Shown here piece after piece: positions 9,214 to 22,701 of a stretch of DNA of 51,439 bases. The notes below the pieces were generated by a model. That model had not been told where the DNA came from. It saw only the letters and a program-made list of their open reading frames with translations, and searched no databases. The translations under genes were made by a program, and so were the position numbers. Each line of letters begins with the position of its first letter. Within the stretch, counting starts at the first letter, position 1. This DNA is from Acidovorax sp. (GTDB taxonomy: Bacteria; Pseudomonadota; Gammaproteobacteria; Burkholderiales; Burkholderiaceae_C): NCBI RefSeq assembly GCF_016783915.1, contig NZ_JADHVT010000019.1:1-51439 (forward strand), written 5' to 3'.

Positions 9214-9235
9214 AACGGCGCCCGAGGGCGCCGTT
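9214..9235 (-). terminator. Terminator after gltD
   Basis: The arms AACGGCGCCC (9214-9223) and GGGCGCCGTT (9226-9235) form a GC-rich hairpin 27 nt after the gltD stop codon. On the minus strand the stem is followed by TTTGTGTT, an imperfect U-rich tract. It separates gltBD from the mla operon on the same strand. Confidence 0.65.
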
Positions 9236-9261
9236 ACTTGGAGGGTGCGCAATGCGCAGGA

Positions 9262-10740
9262 TCAGCGTGGCAGGTCCGAATATCCCATCAGGAACTCGTC
9301 CACCGCCCGGGCGGCCTGGCGGCCTTCACGGATGGCCCAGACCACCAGGGACTGACCCCGGCGGATATCACCCGCCGCAAACACCTTGGGTACGTTTGTG
9401 GCATAACCGCCGTCGAAATCAGTCGTAGCACGGGCATTGCCTCGGGCATCCTTATCGACGCCGAAGGCGTCCAGCACCGGCGCAACCGGGCTCACGAAAC
9501 CCATGGCCAGCAGCACCAGATCGGCCTGGTAGTGCTTCTCGGTGCCCGGAATTTCGACCAGCTTGCCGTCCTTGAACTCAACCTGTACCGTAGTCAGGCT
9601 CTTGACCCTGCCCTTTTCGCCGGTAAACTCCTTGGTGGAGATCGCGAACTCGCGCACACAACCCTCTTCGTGGCTGGAACTGGTGCGCAGCTTGAGCGGC
9701 CAGTAAGGCCAGGTCAGAGGGCGGTTTTCCACCTCGGGGGGCTGGGGCATCACCTCGAACTGGGTCACGCTGGCCGCGCCATGGCGGTTGCTGGTGCCCA
9801 CGCAGTCGCTGCCAGTGTCGCCGCCACCGATCACGATGACATGCTTGCCCGTCGCCATGATCTGGCCCTTGAGCTTGTCGCCCGCGTTGACCTTGTTCTG
9901 CTGAGGCAGGAACTCCATGGCGAAGTGGATGCCGTCGAGCTCGCGGCCTGGCACTGGCAGGTCGCGCGATTGCTCGGCGCCACCGGTCAGCAGCACGGCA
10001 TCAAACTCTTTGTTCAACTGCTCGGGCGTAACAGTTTCCTTGGCCCAGTTGGTGACCTTGGAGTCCTTGCCCAGGCCGTCCTTGGCGGCGCCCACAAACA
10101 CGCCGGTGCGAATCACCACACCTTCGGCTTCGAGCTGCTTGACGCGGCGGTCGATGTGCGACTTCTCCATCTTGAAGTCGGGGATACCGTAGCGCAGCAG
10201 GCCACCCACGCGGTCGTTCTTTTCAAACAGGGTGACGCTGTGGCCAGCGCGGGCCAGTTGCTGCGCGGCGGCCAGGCCTGCAGGGCCGGAACCCACCACG
10301 GCCACCTTCTTGCCGGTCTGGTGCTTGGCAGGGCGCGGCTGCACCCAGCCCTCAGCCCAGGCGCGGTCGATGATCGCGTGCTCGATGGACTTGATGCCCA
10401 CTGCGTCGTCGTTCACGTTGAGCACGCAAGCTGCCTCGCAAGGTGCGGGGCAGATGCGGCCGGTGAATTCGGGGAAGTTGTTGGTGCTGTGCAGCACCTC
10501 GATCGCGCTCTTCCAGTCCGCGTGGTACACGAGGTCGTTGAAGTCCGGAATGATATTGTTCACCGGGCAGCCGTTGTTGCAAAACGGTGTGCCGCAGTCC
10601 ATGCAGCGCGCGCCTTGCACCTTGGCCTGGCTCTCATCGAGCCCGACGACAAATTCCTTGTAGTGCTTCAGGCGCTCGGGCACAGGCTTGTAGCCCTCTT
10701 CGATGCGCTCGTATTCCATGAAGCCGGTAGTTTTTCCCAT
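9262..10740 (-). CDS. gltD: Glutamate synthase (NADPH) small subunit
   Basis: GltD oxidises NADPH through FAD and passes electrons to GltB for glutamate formation from glutamine and 2-oxoglutarate. The 492-residue protein begins with a cysteine-rich region ([17 protein letters not shown] and [10 protein letters not shown], about 46-115) that ligates 4Fe-4S clusters. FAD binding ([18 protein letters not shown]) and NADPH binding ([15 protein letters not shown]) sites follow. The C-terminal FAASD-like motif is [19 protein letters not shown]. It starts 48 nt after gltB and ends at a hairpin terminator. Confidence 0.97.
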   Translation of the reverse strand: MGKTTGFMEYERIEEGYKPVPERLKHYKEFVVGLDESQAKVQGARCMDCGTPFCNNGCPVNNIIPDFNDLVYHADWKSAIEVLHSTNNFPEFTGRICPAPCEAACVLNVNDDAVGIKSIEHAIIDRAWAEGWVQPRPAKHQTGKKVAVVGSGPAGLAAAQQLARAGHSVTLFEKNDRVGGLLRYGIPDFKMEKSHIDRRVKQLEAEGVVIRTGVFVGAAKDGLGKDSKVTNWAKETVTPEQLNKEFDAVLLTGGAEQSRDLPVPGRELDGIHFAMEFLPQQNKVNAGDKLKGQIMATGKHVIVIGGGDTGSDCVGTSNRHGAASVTQFEVMPQPPEVENRPLTWPYWPLKLRTSSSHEEGCVREFAISTKEFTGEKGRVKSLTTVQVEFKDGKLVEIPGTEKHYQADLVLLAMGFVSPVAPVLDAFGVDKDARGNARATTDFDGGYATNVPKVFAAGDIRRGQSLVVWAIREGRQAARAVDEFLMGYSDLPR

Positions 10741-10788
10741 GACGATGTCCTTGTCTATGAATGCTGTGCGAAGGGGGATGGCGTCGCC

Positions 10789-15522
<4,734 letters not shown>

Positions 15523-15591
15523 GGCGCACTCCTATATTTTTCGCAGGGGAGCCGAGGTTAGTGCATTGCAGCATATTTTGGCAAGAAGTTT

Positions 15592-15661
15592 AATTGGGGT
15601 CAGATTCTGATTAAAGAAACCGCTATTCACACAAACAAATTATTGGGGACACATTAAAATT
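15592..15661. repeat. RAYT-associated flanking motifs (3' side)
   Basis: Two short related motifs lie between the transposase gene and gltB: AATTGGGGTCAGATTCTGAT (from 15592) and TTATTGGGGACACATTAAAA (from 15640). A related motif in the opposite orientation lies on the other side of the gene at 16433-16454. GGGGTCAGA/GGGGACA boxes of this type often flank HUH transposase genes of the RAYT group, from my recollection of proteobacterial genomes. They may be the ends recognised by the enzyme. Confidence 0.5.
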
Positions 15662-15674
15662 CATAGCATTTAAA

Positions 15675-16400
15675 TCAAATATATCCGGCGCCTCCGTCGG
15701 TTTTTGCATGATTTTTTGCCATTCGAGGCCTGCCAGGCATTCCCCGGGTCACGCGGCGCGGTGTCTGCTGTTGCAGGCCCGCGAGAAACTCGGTGTCGCC
15801 CAAAGCCCAACCGTTGAGCGCCGAGTCGGTCAAAGCCGTTTGCACTGACGCCCCCAGGCCCGCCTGCACCAGTGCAGCATAGGCAGCCTCACGCGCAAAC
15901 GGGGTATTGCCCAAAGCCCAATACAGCGCATGGGGCGTCAACCACCGGTCGTTACGCAAGCCCAACCAATGCGCATGGCTGGACCAGACGTAGTCAGCGG
16001 GCTGCTGCATCAATCCGGCCCGCATGGGGTTGAGGTCCAGGTACACCATGCACGCCAGCAAATACCGTTCCGGCTGCAACACCGTGGAACGGTAGCGCCC
16101 CTCCCACAAAGTGCCAGTACGGGCATGTCGGCGGTTGAAGTACTGCACATACCGGCGTCCCACCGCCTGCATCATCTGGGGCAGTCCGTCGTGTGACGCT
16201 GGGGTAACCAGCAGGTGAAAGTGGTTGTCCATCAGCACATAGGCATGGACGGCCACCGCATATTTCTGCGCGTTGTCCATCAACAGCGCTAGCAGCGCCT
16301 GGAAATCCTCAGCTCCGTGGAAGATGGGCTGACGGTTGTTACCCCGCAGGATGACGTGGTGCAAATGACCCGGCAGGGTCAGGCGCGGCAAACGGGCCAT
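15675..16400 (-). CDS. HUH transposase of RAYT / IS200-like family
   Basis: This 241-residue protein has a Y1 transposase (HUH endonuclease) domain. The N-terminus MARLPRLTLPGHLHHVILRG, the metal-binding HFH in VLMDNHFHLLVTP (about 56-68) and the tyrosine-bearing helix QAVGRRYVQYFNRRH (about 79-93) are all present. GTLWEGRYRSTVLQPERYLLACMVYLDLNPMRAGL is the conserved RAYT segment. It appears intact. Known RAYTs are usually single copy, vertically maintained and linked to REP-type palindromes rather than self-mobile IS elements. It is inserted in the gltB upstream region on the same strand and flanked by GGGGTCA/GGGGACA-type motifs. Function beyond DNA processing is unknown. Confidence 0.9.
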   Translation of the reverse strand: MARLPRLTLPGHLHHVILRGNNRQPIFHGAEDFQALLALLMDNAQKYAVAVHAYVLMDNHFHLLVTPASHDGLPQMMQAVGRRYVQYFNRRHARTGTLWEGRYRSTVLQPERYLLACMVYLDLNPMRAGLMQQPADYVWSSHAHWLGLRNDRWLTPHALYWALGNTPFAREAAYAALVQAGLGASVQTALTDSALNGWALGDTEFLAGLQQQTPRRVTRGMPGRPRMAKNHAKTDGGAGYI

Positions 16401-16432
16401 GGTTCTTGATCAAGGATGGAATATCCACGATC

Positions 16433-16454
16433 ATAGACCTGTCCCCTATTTTCC
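16433..16454. repeat. RAYT-associated flanking motif (5' side)
   Basis: ATAGACCTGTCCCCTATTTT begins at 16433, about 33 nt before the transposase start on its coding strand. It carries a TGTCCCC box that is the reverse complement of the GGGGACA box on the 3' side, so the gene is bracketed by inverted boxes. The rest of the 147-nt gap shows no gene. Confidence 0.5.
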
Positions 16455-16547
16455 AGCGATGCAAGTTGGCCATGCGCAGCATCCGCCATGGACACAGAGG
16501 GGCGCGGGCTTGATGCTGGACGGCCCTTGCGCACCTGCTTGCACGCA

Positions 16548-17483
16548 TCAATGCGCGGCCACGTTCTCCACCTGATCTGTCGCCGCACCCATGCCAAACC
16601 TTGCCCCCATGGCGTGCTCCAGGCCAAATTCACCGAGAAGCGCACGCAACCGATCGGCTGCACTGCGTTTTTTCTGTCCGGTGTAGCGCGCGATGATGAG
16701 TTCGTTCTTCATGGAGTGCTCCCACCCCACCAGCTCGGTCACGGTAACCTGGTAGCCACTGGCCTCCAGGTAAAGGCAGCGCAGCACATTTGTCACCTGG
16801 CTGCCGAGTTCGCGGGTGTGCAAAGGATGACGCCACAACTCTGCCAGGGGCGTACGGGCCAGCTGCAGGGCCTTGCCTTGGCGCAGGCAGGCCGCCATTT
16901 CAGCTTGGCAACAAGGCACCAGAACCATGGCCCGGGCCTTCTTTTGCAGCCCGAAGGCAATCGCGTCGTCGGTAGCGGTGTCGCAAGCGTGCAAGGCGGT
17001 GACCACATCGATCTGCGCCGGTAACTCTCGGGCATCGGCCGAGTCGGCCACCGATAGATTGAGAAACGACATCCGCTCAAAGTGAAGCCGCTGCGCGAGC
17101 ACCCGCGACTTCTCCACCAGCTCGGCCCGGGTCTCCACCCCGTAGATGTGCCCGTGGCCCAGCGCCTTGAAATACAGGTCGTACAGGATGAAACCCAGAT
17201 AGGACTTGCCCGCGCCGTGGTCCGCCAACGTAGGCCCACTGCCCTGGACAGACAACTCTGTCAGCAACGGCTCGATGAAGTTGAACAGGTGGTACACCTG
17301 CTTGAGCTTGCGACGCGAGTCCTGATTGAGACGCCCCTCACGCGTAAGGATGTGCAGCTCTTTGAGCAGCTCTATCGATTGACCCGGGCGAAGCTCTTGC
17401 AGTTCAATGCCCTCGTTCTTGGGCTTTCTTACACCACGGACATGCTCGCCGGGCGCCGCTGAAGATGGCTTTTGTGGCTTCAT
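16548..17483 (-). CDS. Class I SAM-dependent methyltransferase (Methyltransf_32-like)
   Basis: This 311-residue protein has a Rossmann methyltransferase core. Motif I is DHGAGKSYLGFIL (about 88-100), the acidic end of strand 2 is YGVETRAELVEKS, and later motifs are VTALHACDTATDDAI and VLVPCCQAEMA. The HACD and PCC signatures are those of the Methyltransf_32 group, which also contains eukaryotic METTL25/GSTCD proteins. The substrate is not known. It overlaps the DUF1415 gene by 4 nt (17480-17483), so the two are translationally coupled and probably functionally linked. The first 35 residues are basic and likely flexible. Confidence 0.82.
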   Translation of the reverse strand: MKPQKPSSAAPGEHVRGVRKPKNEGIELQELRPGQSIELLKELHILTREGRLNQDSRRKLKQVYHLFNFIEPLLTELSVQGSGPTLADHGAGKSYLGFILYDLYFKALGHGHIYGVETRAELVEKSRVLAQRLHFERMSFLNLSVADSADARELPAQIDVVTALHACDTATDDAIAFGLQKKARAMVLVPCCQAEMAACLRQGKALQLARTPLAELWRHPLHTRELGSQVTNVLRCLYLEASGYQVTVTELVGWEHSMKNELIIARYTGQKKRSAADRLRALLGEFGLEHAMGARFGMGAATDQVENVAAH

Positions 17484-18142
17484 AGCACGGTGCCTTGTGT
17501 TGGCCGGGCCCAGTCGCCTCCAGCATTTGCGCTCGCGTGCTCGCCACTTTTGCCATGGGGCCCGACGTCAAGCGCCTGCCAACCGGCCATGCCAATGCCC
17601 TCCAGCACTTCCATGTTGCGCTCAAAGATGGCCTCTGCCTCGGGGAACACTGACACGGCACGGTCGATGCTGTCCTCTCGCAGCAAATGCAACATGGGGT
17701 ATGGAGAGCGATTAGTGCAATTGGTCACATCGTCAACTTCGGTGCCTGCAAACTGGAACTGCGGATGAAAGCTTGCCAACTGAAGCGTGCCCTCCAGCCC
17801 CAAAGCGTGCAGCACGTCCTCGGCGTCACCCAGAAAGTCGTTGAAGTCCAGGAAATCCGGCAAGCAGTACGGCATCACCAGCAAGGTGGTGTCCCTGACC
17901 TCTGCTGGTGTGTTTGCCAGCTCCTTGAGTTCATTGCGCAGCAGCTCCAGCGCATCATGTGCAGTCGTGGCCAAAGCGACCGCATAGTGAATCTGTCCCT
18001 TGACATGCACAGCCTTCGCAAAGGGGCACAGATTGAGCCCAATCACCGCCCTCTCCAGCCACCGTATGGTGTCATCAATATAAGTATCAGTAGAGCAAGG
18101 CAAAGCGGGCGCCAGGTCGGCGGCAGTGATGGAGGATGTCAT
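17480..18142 (-). CDS. DUF1415 domain protein
   Basis: This 220-residue protein matches the DUF1415 family, of unknown function. Recognisable segments are TIRWLERAVIGLNLCPFAK near the N-terminus, VMPYCLPDFLDFNDFLGDAE in the middle and ASFHPQFQFAGTEVDDVTNCTNRSPYPMLHLLRE near residue 140, with the conserved Cys and His residues in place. I chose ATG 18142 (MTSSITAADLAPALP). Longer in-frame openings toward 18367 encode unrelated sequence. It overlaps the downstream methyltransferase by 4 nt. Confidence 0.82.
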   Translation of the reverse strand: MTSSITAADLAPALPCSTDTYIDDTIRWLERAVIGLNLCPFAKAVHVKGQIHYAVALATTAHDALELLRNELKELANTPAEVRDTTLLVMPYCLPDFLDFNDFLGDAEDVLHALGLEGTLQLASFHPQFQFAGTEVDDVTNCTNRSPYPMLHLLREDSIDRAVSVFPEAEAIFERNMEVLEGIGMAGWQALDVGPHGKSGEHASANAGGDWARPTQGTVL

Positions 18143-18442
18143 GAACGCGCGCGGAAGCGCTGGAGGTAGGACCTTGATTTTATCGGGGCACGTTATCTGA
18201 CGGTCGCACAATAGCCGTTGCCCCTGAATCAGAAGCTGGCAGGACTTGTCGGTACGCACTCGCAAATGATTGGTAGTCAATGGTGTCGAGGAGAGGATCA
18301 AGCACCATATTAAAGACACCCTTATTGGGAGGTGTCGCCTCCACCAGTGTACGAATCGTTCCTTCAAGTATGGCCGTGAGCATGCATCAAAAGATCACAA
18401 GAATCAGTGTGCGCCAAGCACTGGGCCTGGAGAAGCCTCTTG
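18143..18442. other. 300-nt intergenic region, possible 67-codon ORF
   Basis: This gap between dgt and the DUF1415 gene is lower in GC than its surroundings. On the minus strand 18180-18383 is open for 67 codons (MLTAILEGTIRTLVEATPPN...). I recognise no family, there is no good ribosome binding site before its ATG, and codon use is undistinguished. I do not call it a gene. The DUF1415 promoter is expected here. Confidence 0.4.
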
Positions 18443-19618
18443 CTATTCCTGCAACAGTCGGCGCCCCGTAAGGCGCTCATGCTCCCGCACCGCAAAGCGA
18501 TCGGTCATCCCTGCAATAAAGTCGGCCACAGCCCGCGCTCTCCCGTGCGCATCACCCTCCAAGGCCTGCGCGGCGAACGCTGCTTTCATGTCTTGGGGCT
18601 TGGTCATATATGCATCAAACAATTCACGCACGATGTGTTGGGCATGGCCGGTAGTCTCCATTACCCGAGGATGTCGATAAAGATGCCTGAAGAGGAACTG
18701 TTTTAGCGCGGTAGAGCGTTCCCGCATGTCGCTGCTGAAACTCACCATGACCGGTAGCTGCCGCACCTCATCGGGATGAGCAGGTGCATGCAGCCGCAAT
18801 GCCGCTTTCGTAGTGTCGATGACGTCATACACCTGCGCGCTCAACATCCGACGAATCGCCTCGTACAACAACCGGCGATGCCTCGACGGTTCAGCAAGTG
18901 CTGGATGCTCGGCCTGCGCCGACAAGCGGTAAGCATCGAATAAGGGAACATCCTCCAATTGGGAGAGTGTGATCAACCCCGAGCGTACGCCGTCATCAAT
19001 GTCGTGTGCGTTATAGGCAATCTCGTCGGCCAGGTTGCACAACTGCGCCTCCAGGCTCGGCCGCTCGTTGCGCAGGAACCGCGCACCGACACCGTTTGGC
19101 TCCACGTCCTCCAATTGCTTAGCATGGGCGCGCGAGCAATGTTTGAGAATTCCTTCACGGGTTTCGAACGTGAGATTCAGCCCGTCATACAACGGGTAAC
19201 GTTCTTCCAACTTGTCCACCACTCGCAAACTCTGCAAGTTGTGCTCAAAGCCGCCAAAGTCGGCCATGCAGCCATTCAAGGCGTCCTGCCCCGCGTGCCC
19301 GAACGGGGTATGCCCCAAATCGTGGGCCAAAGAGATGGCCTCAACCAGGTCTTCGTTAATCTGTAACGACCGAGCGATGGATCGCCCGAGTTGCGCGACC
19401 TCTAACGAATGGGTCAGCCGTGTACGAAACAAGTCCCCCTCATGGTTGAGGAAGACTTGCGTCTTGTAGACCAGCCGACGGAAAGCGGTGGAATGCACGA
19501 TCCGGTCACGGTCACGCTGGTACTCCGTTCGTGTTGGTGCGGGATGCTCTGGATGACAGCGCCCTCGCGTGGCACCAGGATCGCAGGCAAAAATTGAAAG
19601 GCCAGATAGTGCAGTCAA
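18443..19618 (-). CDS. dgt: dGTP triphosphohydrolase (dNTPase, HD domain)
   Basis: Dgt-type enzymes split dNTPs into deoxynucleoside and triphosphate and so tune nucleotide pools. The 391-residue protein has the HD-domain metal ligands in THSLEVAQLGRSIAR, LAHDLGHTPFGHAGQDAL and LADEIAYNAHDIDDGVRSG. N-terminal RTEYQRDRDRIVHSTAFRRL is a family hallmark. The only plausible start is TTG at 19618; no in-frame ATG precedes the conserved region and the Shine-Dalgarno is weak. A tiny 9-codon frame (ATGCTCACTCAG...) ends in a TGA overlapping this TTG. It follows aroB by 68 nt, matching the common aroK-aroB-dgt order. Confidence 0.92.
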   Translation of the reverse strand: MTALSGLSIFACDPGATRGRCHPEHPAPTRTEYQRDRDRIVHSTAFRRLVYKTQVFLNHEGDLFRTRLTHSLEVAQLGRSIARSLQINEDLVEAISLAHDLGHTPFGHAGQDALNGCMADFGGFEHNLQSLRVVDKLEERYPLYDGLNLTFETREGILKHCSRAHAKQLEDVEPNGVGARFLRNERPSLEAQLCNLADEIAYNAHDIDDGVRSGLITLSQLEDVPLFDAYRLSAQAEHPALAEPSRHRRLLYEAIRRMLSAQVYDVIDTTKAALRLHAPAHPDEVRQLPVMVSFSSDMRERSTALKQFLFRHLYRHPRVMETTGHAQHIVRELFDAYMTKPQDMKAAFAAQALEGDAHGRARAVADFIAGMTDRFAVREHERLTGRRLLQE

Positions 19619-19686
19619 AACAGTCGCTCGTACTGAGTGAGCATCTCAAAAGAGATATTCAATTGACTGCATCAAAAGCAGAGGAC

Positions 19687-20790
19687 CTACTGACAGCATG
19701 CATCGACAACCTCACGCACCAAGCCCTCGGGCGCAGAACGAACCACCGCCTTGCCGGGACTCTCGATCAGCACAAACCGGATCTCCCCGGCTTCAGATTT
19801 TTTGTCGCCCCGCATGAGCTGCAGATAGCGACTAGCGTTGTCTGTGCTATCCAGAATAGGTCCCCGGACCGGCAAGCCTGCTCGGCGGATCAACGACACC
19901 AAGCGCTCTACAAAGATCTCGTCCACCAAGCCTAGTCGGCGCGACAACTCTGCAGCCATCACCATACCGGCCCCGACTCCTTCGCCGTGTAACCACACTC
20001 CGTAGCCCATACCAGCCTCAATGGCGTGACCAAAGGTGTGACCAAAATTCAAAATAGCGCGCAAACCAGATTCGCGCTCGTCCTGCCCCACCACAGCCGC
20101 CTTGATCTCACAACTACGGCGCACCGCATGAGCCAGAGCATCGCTCTCGTGGGCTACGAGGTCATCCATTGATCGCTCCAGCCACTCGAAGAAGTCCATA
20201 TCCGCAATTGGACCGTACTTAATGACCTCTGCAAGACCCGCACTGAACTCACGTGCAGGTAGCGTAACCAACACATCGAGATCACAGATCACACGCTGAG
20301 GCTGATAAAAGGCACCCACCATATTCTTCCCCAGCGGGTGATTGATGCCGGTCTTCCCCCCCACTGAAGAATCCACCTGAGAAAGCAAAGTCGTGGGAAC
20401 CTGCACAAAAGGCACTCCGCGCATATAACTGGCGGCGGCAAAACCTGTCATGTCTCCCACTACGCCGCCCCCCAATGCGAACAACAGAGTCTTGCGGTCA
20501 CAGCCCTGTTCCAGCAACACATCGAAAATTCGCTGCAGAGTCTGCCAGTTCTTGTGCTCCTCACCATCCGGCAGTTGGACCTCGTAAATTTTTGCGTAGT
20601 GGACAGCCAAGGCCTTCCGCAGAAGAGCGATATAAAGCGGTGCAACAGTGGTGTTGCTCACAATCACAGCAGCGGTAGCGCGCGGTAACCCATCGTAGGA
20701 GACTGCATCAGCTAGCAAGCCTCCACCAATGACGATGCTGTAACTGCGCTCGCCGAGATTAATCGAAACTTCTTGGACGATTGAAGACAT
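19687..20790 (-). CDS. aroB: 3-dehydroquinate synthase
   Basis: AroB converts DAHP to 3-dehydroquinate, the second shikimate-pathway step, using NAD+ and zinc. From ATG 20790 ([20 protein letters not shown]) it has 367 residues. Hallmarks are [50 protein letters not shown] and a zinc-ligand region [15 protein letters not shown] longer opening to 20889 has no family similarity. Its usual upstream partner aroK is missing here, and a strong terminator lies about 280 nt upstream, so aroB needs its own promoter in 20791-21067. Confidence 0.95.
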   Translation of the reverse strand: MSSIVQEVSINLGERSYSIVIGGGLLADAVSYDGLPRATAAVIVSNTTVAPLYIALLRKALAVHYAKIYEVQLPDGEEHKNWQTLQRIFDVLLEQGCDRKTLLFALGGGVVGDMTGFAAASYMRGVPFVQVPTTLLSQVDSSVGGKTGINHPLGKNMVGAFYQPQRVICDLDVLVTLPAREFSAGLAEVIKYGPIADMDFFEWLERSMDDLVAHESDALAHAVRRSCEIKAAVVGQDERESGLRAILNFGHTFGHAIEAGMGYGVWLHGEGVGAGMVMAAELSRRLGLVDEIFVERLVSLIRRAGLPVRGPILDSTDNASRYLQLMRGDKKSEAGEIRFVLIESPGKAVVRSAPEGLVREVVDACCQ

Positions 20791-21067
20791 GACGATTTCC
20801 ACGGATGAAATTTTGGGGCAATGTAGCTTGCGCCCCGCAGTGCGACAGCTCGAAAGCATCTGTAGGCTGCGTCTCAGATGATTATGCAAACGAAGTAGCC
20901 AACATAAACTTATTCAACAGGCACATCGCTTGACTGTTGACAAGGTGGATGTCCTACTCAGTTTGGAGGCAACAAGCCAATATGTCATCTACTCAACGCC
21001 AGCGCACTAGTGGCACGCCAGTCTGAGCGCGGTTCACTAGACGGTTATCGTCTGGCGCAAAATAGAA
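20791..21067. other. Intergenic region upstream of aroB
   Basis: This 277-nt stretch lies between the aroB start and the terminator of the pil operon. It holds no recognisable gene and no trace of aroK in any frame that I can see. The aroB promoter should be here, but I see no convincing -35/-10 pair. Confidence 0.5.
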
Positions 21068-21094
21068 AAAATCCCCGGCAACGCCGGGGATTTT
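21068..21094 (-). terminator. Rho-independent terminator after the pil-lipoprotein operon
   Basis: The arms AAAATCCCCGGC (21068-21079) and GCCGGGGATTTT (21083-21094) pair perfectly around a 3-nt loop. On the minus strand the stem runs into TTTTTTC. It lies about 73 nt after the lipoprotein stop. The stem is symmetric enough to act on both strands. It isolates aroB from the pilus operon. Confidence 0.88.
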
Positions 21095-21166
21095 ACAAAT
21101 GGCCCGAGAGCAAAGTTACATCAGAAGCACAGCCAGATGCGCTGCGCAACTGTTTATCTAATGTAA

Positions 21167-22675
21167 TCAGGGGCAAGCAAGCGCAGGAGTGCTTCCGCTG
21201 ACTACGGTGATGCTAAGTGTACGAGTCACAGTTGCAGCCCCCTTTGTCGCCGTTACCAAAAACTGTCGAGTCCCGCAGTCACCGACAGCAGGCTTGCCGT
21301 TGAGCACACCAGCCGAACCGGTAGTTCCACTAACCAACCAAGCGGGCAAGCTCGTGAAGGCCCACGTTACATTGCTTACAGAGGACACGAAAGAATATGA
21401 GTAGTTGGCGCCTGCAGGAGCAGTTCCGATTGAACATACTGCGTTTGAATTGCATTCGCCGATAGCAAAATCTTCAGGTAAGCCACCAACGAGGTTGAGT
21501 CTCACTGTTGCTTTTGCAGAAATTTTGTTCTTGTCAGTTACAACAACATTAGCACGATACTCACGCTCTTGGGCCCCAGTGCTTGGCGTTCCGTTCAGCA
21601 AACCCGATGAGGAATCCACGCCTAGACCTGCGGGCAATCCAGTGACAGCCCATGTGTATGGAGGCAAGCCGCCGGTAACTGTTAACAACTTTGTAAAAGG
21701 AATACCCTTTGTCACGTCACCCAAGTCGACGTCTGCTATCGCCGGCGGGCTTGTCAACGCCTCCAACACCTGCACTGGATAAATAGCAGTGATCGGATCA
21801 GTGATCCCATTGCTCACATTGTTGTCGAATCGATCTGTTGCCAATTCCAAAAAGACCGGCCCCGCCTCCACTCCACTGAGCAATGAAAATGTGGCAACAC
21901 CACCGACAGTAGGCAACTGAAGCACACTGCCACTCTGCGCACCAGATACCAAGCGCGCTCCCTGTGCGGCTTCTGTTCCGGAAAGAATGCGCACCTGTAC
22001 ATTGCCTCCTGACACGCTGGAAGCGGGCTGGTTGGTATCATCCAAAACAAACGCTTGAATGGCCATTTGAGACAGAAGCTTGTTAGTATTATTCTTCGTA
22101 CCTAGGTATCCTGGTATTTGAGCCTGCAAACGAACACTGGCAGGCTTACCGGTTGCCCCGCCTACGGAAATATCAACGCTAGCAAATTTCTGCTGCTTGT
22201 CGCGAGGGTCTGTGACCGAGCAAACAATTCGCGCAGTGCCGGCTTGATTAGCCGAGGAAAAGTGGAAAGAATTTCCACCAGAGTTAGAACCCAAAGTAAC
22301 ACTACGATAAGCATTGGGAACCTTGATCTTCCCCCCGTTACCATCATCAACTTCCGTTTCGTGCTCAGCCTTTCCATCCAAATAGTACAGCGCACCAGTA
22401 TCCAAGCCAGCCGATATATTACAGCCAAATATATCACTCCCACCAGGGATAGGGAAACCCCCTTTGCGTGCATCAACATACACAGTGGTACTGTAGGGGC
22501 TGTAGACACCTATTCCAGGCGCGATTCCAGCCACATTCAAAGGCAATTGGCTTTTTTCGGCCCGAACAGTAATCGTATAGGCTTCCTGGGTCTCACCAGA
22601 GCTGCCGCCGCCACCACCACAAGCCGACAATGCCACGGTCATTGCGAGAGGTAAGATTTTGAAATATTTTAACAT
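21167..22675 (-). CDS. Uncharacterised lipoprotein with Ig-like (He_PIG) repeats, downstream of pilQ
   Basis: The product is not known. The 502-residue protein has a lipoprotein signal peptide with lipobox ALSAC (Cys19) followed by a Gly/Ser linker. A beta-rich region of unknown fold (about 30-300) precedes two putative-Ig repeats near 315-398 (GGLPPYTWAVTGLPAGLGVD) and 408-492 (TWAFTSLPAWL, GVLNGKPAVGDCGTRQFLV). He_PIG-type domains are common in cell-surface proteins. It starts 26 nt after pilQ on the same strand and ends at a strong terminator, so it belongs to the pilMNOPQ transcript. It occupies the position where aroK normally follows pilQ. A surface or pilus-associated role is inference from context. 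GC is low, like pilQ. Confidence 0.75.
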   Translation of the reverse strand: MLKYFKILPLAMTVALSACGGGGGSSGETQEAYTITVRAEKSQLPLNVAGIAPGIGVYSPYSTTVYVDARKGGFPIPGGSDIFGCNISAGLDTGALYYLDGKAEHETEVDDGNGGKIKVPNAYRSVTLGSNSGGNSFHFSSANQAGTARIVCSVTDPRDKQQKFASVDISVGGATGKPASVRLQAQIPGYLGTKNNTNKLLSQMAIQAFVLDDTNQPASSVSGGNVQVRILSGTEAAQGARLVSGAQSGSVLQLPTVGGVATFSLLSGVEAGPVFLELATDRFDNNVSNGITDPITAIYPVQVLEALTSPPAIADVDLGDVTKGIPFTKLLTVTGGLPPYTWAVTGLPAGLGVDSSSGLLNGTPSTGAQEREYRANVVVTDKNKISAKATVRLNLVGGLPEDFAIGECNSNAVCSIGTAPAGANYSYSFVSSVSNVTWAFTSLPAWLVSGTTGSAGVLNGKPAVGDCGTRQFLVTATKGAATVTRTLSITVVSGSTPALACP

Positions 22676-22701
22676 TGGCTATCCTAAATTAGATACTAAA
22701 T

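Noticed and set aside
15592-16454. A classical insertion sequence with terminal inverted repeats and target duplication
   Set aside because: The HUH enzyme class does not use such ends, and I found no duplicated target sequence flanking the module.
18180-18383. 67-codon frame between dgt and the DUF1415 gene
   Set aside because: No ribosome binding site and no recognised family; kept only as a note in the intergenic entry.
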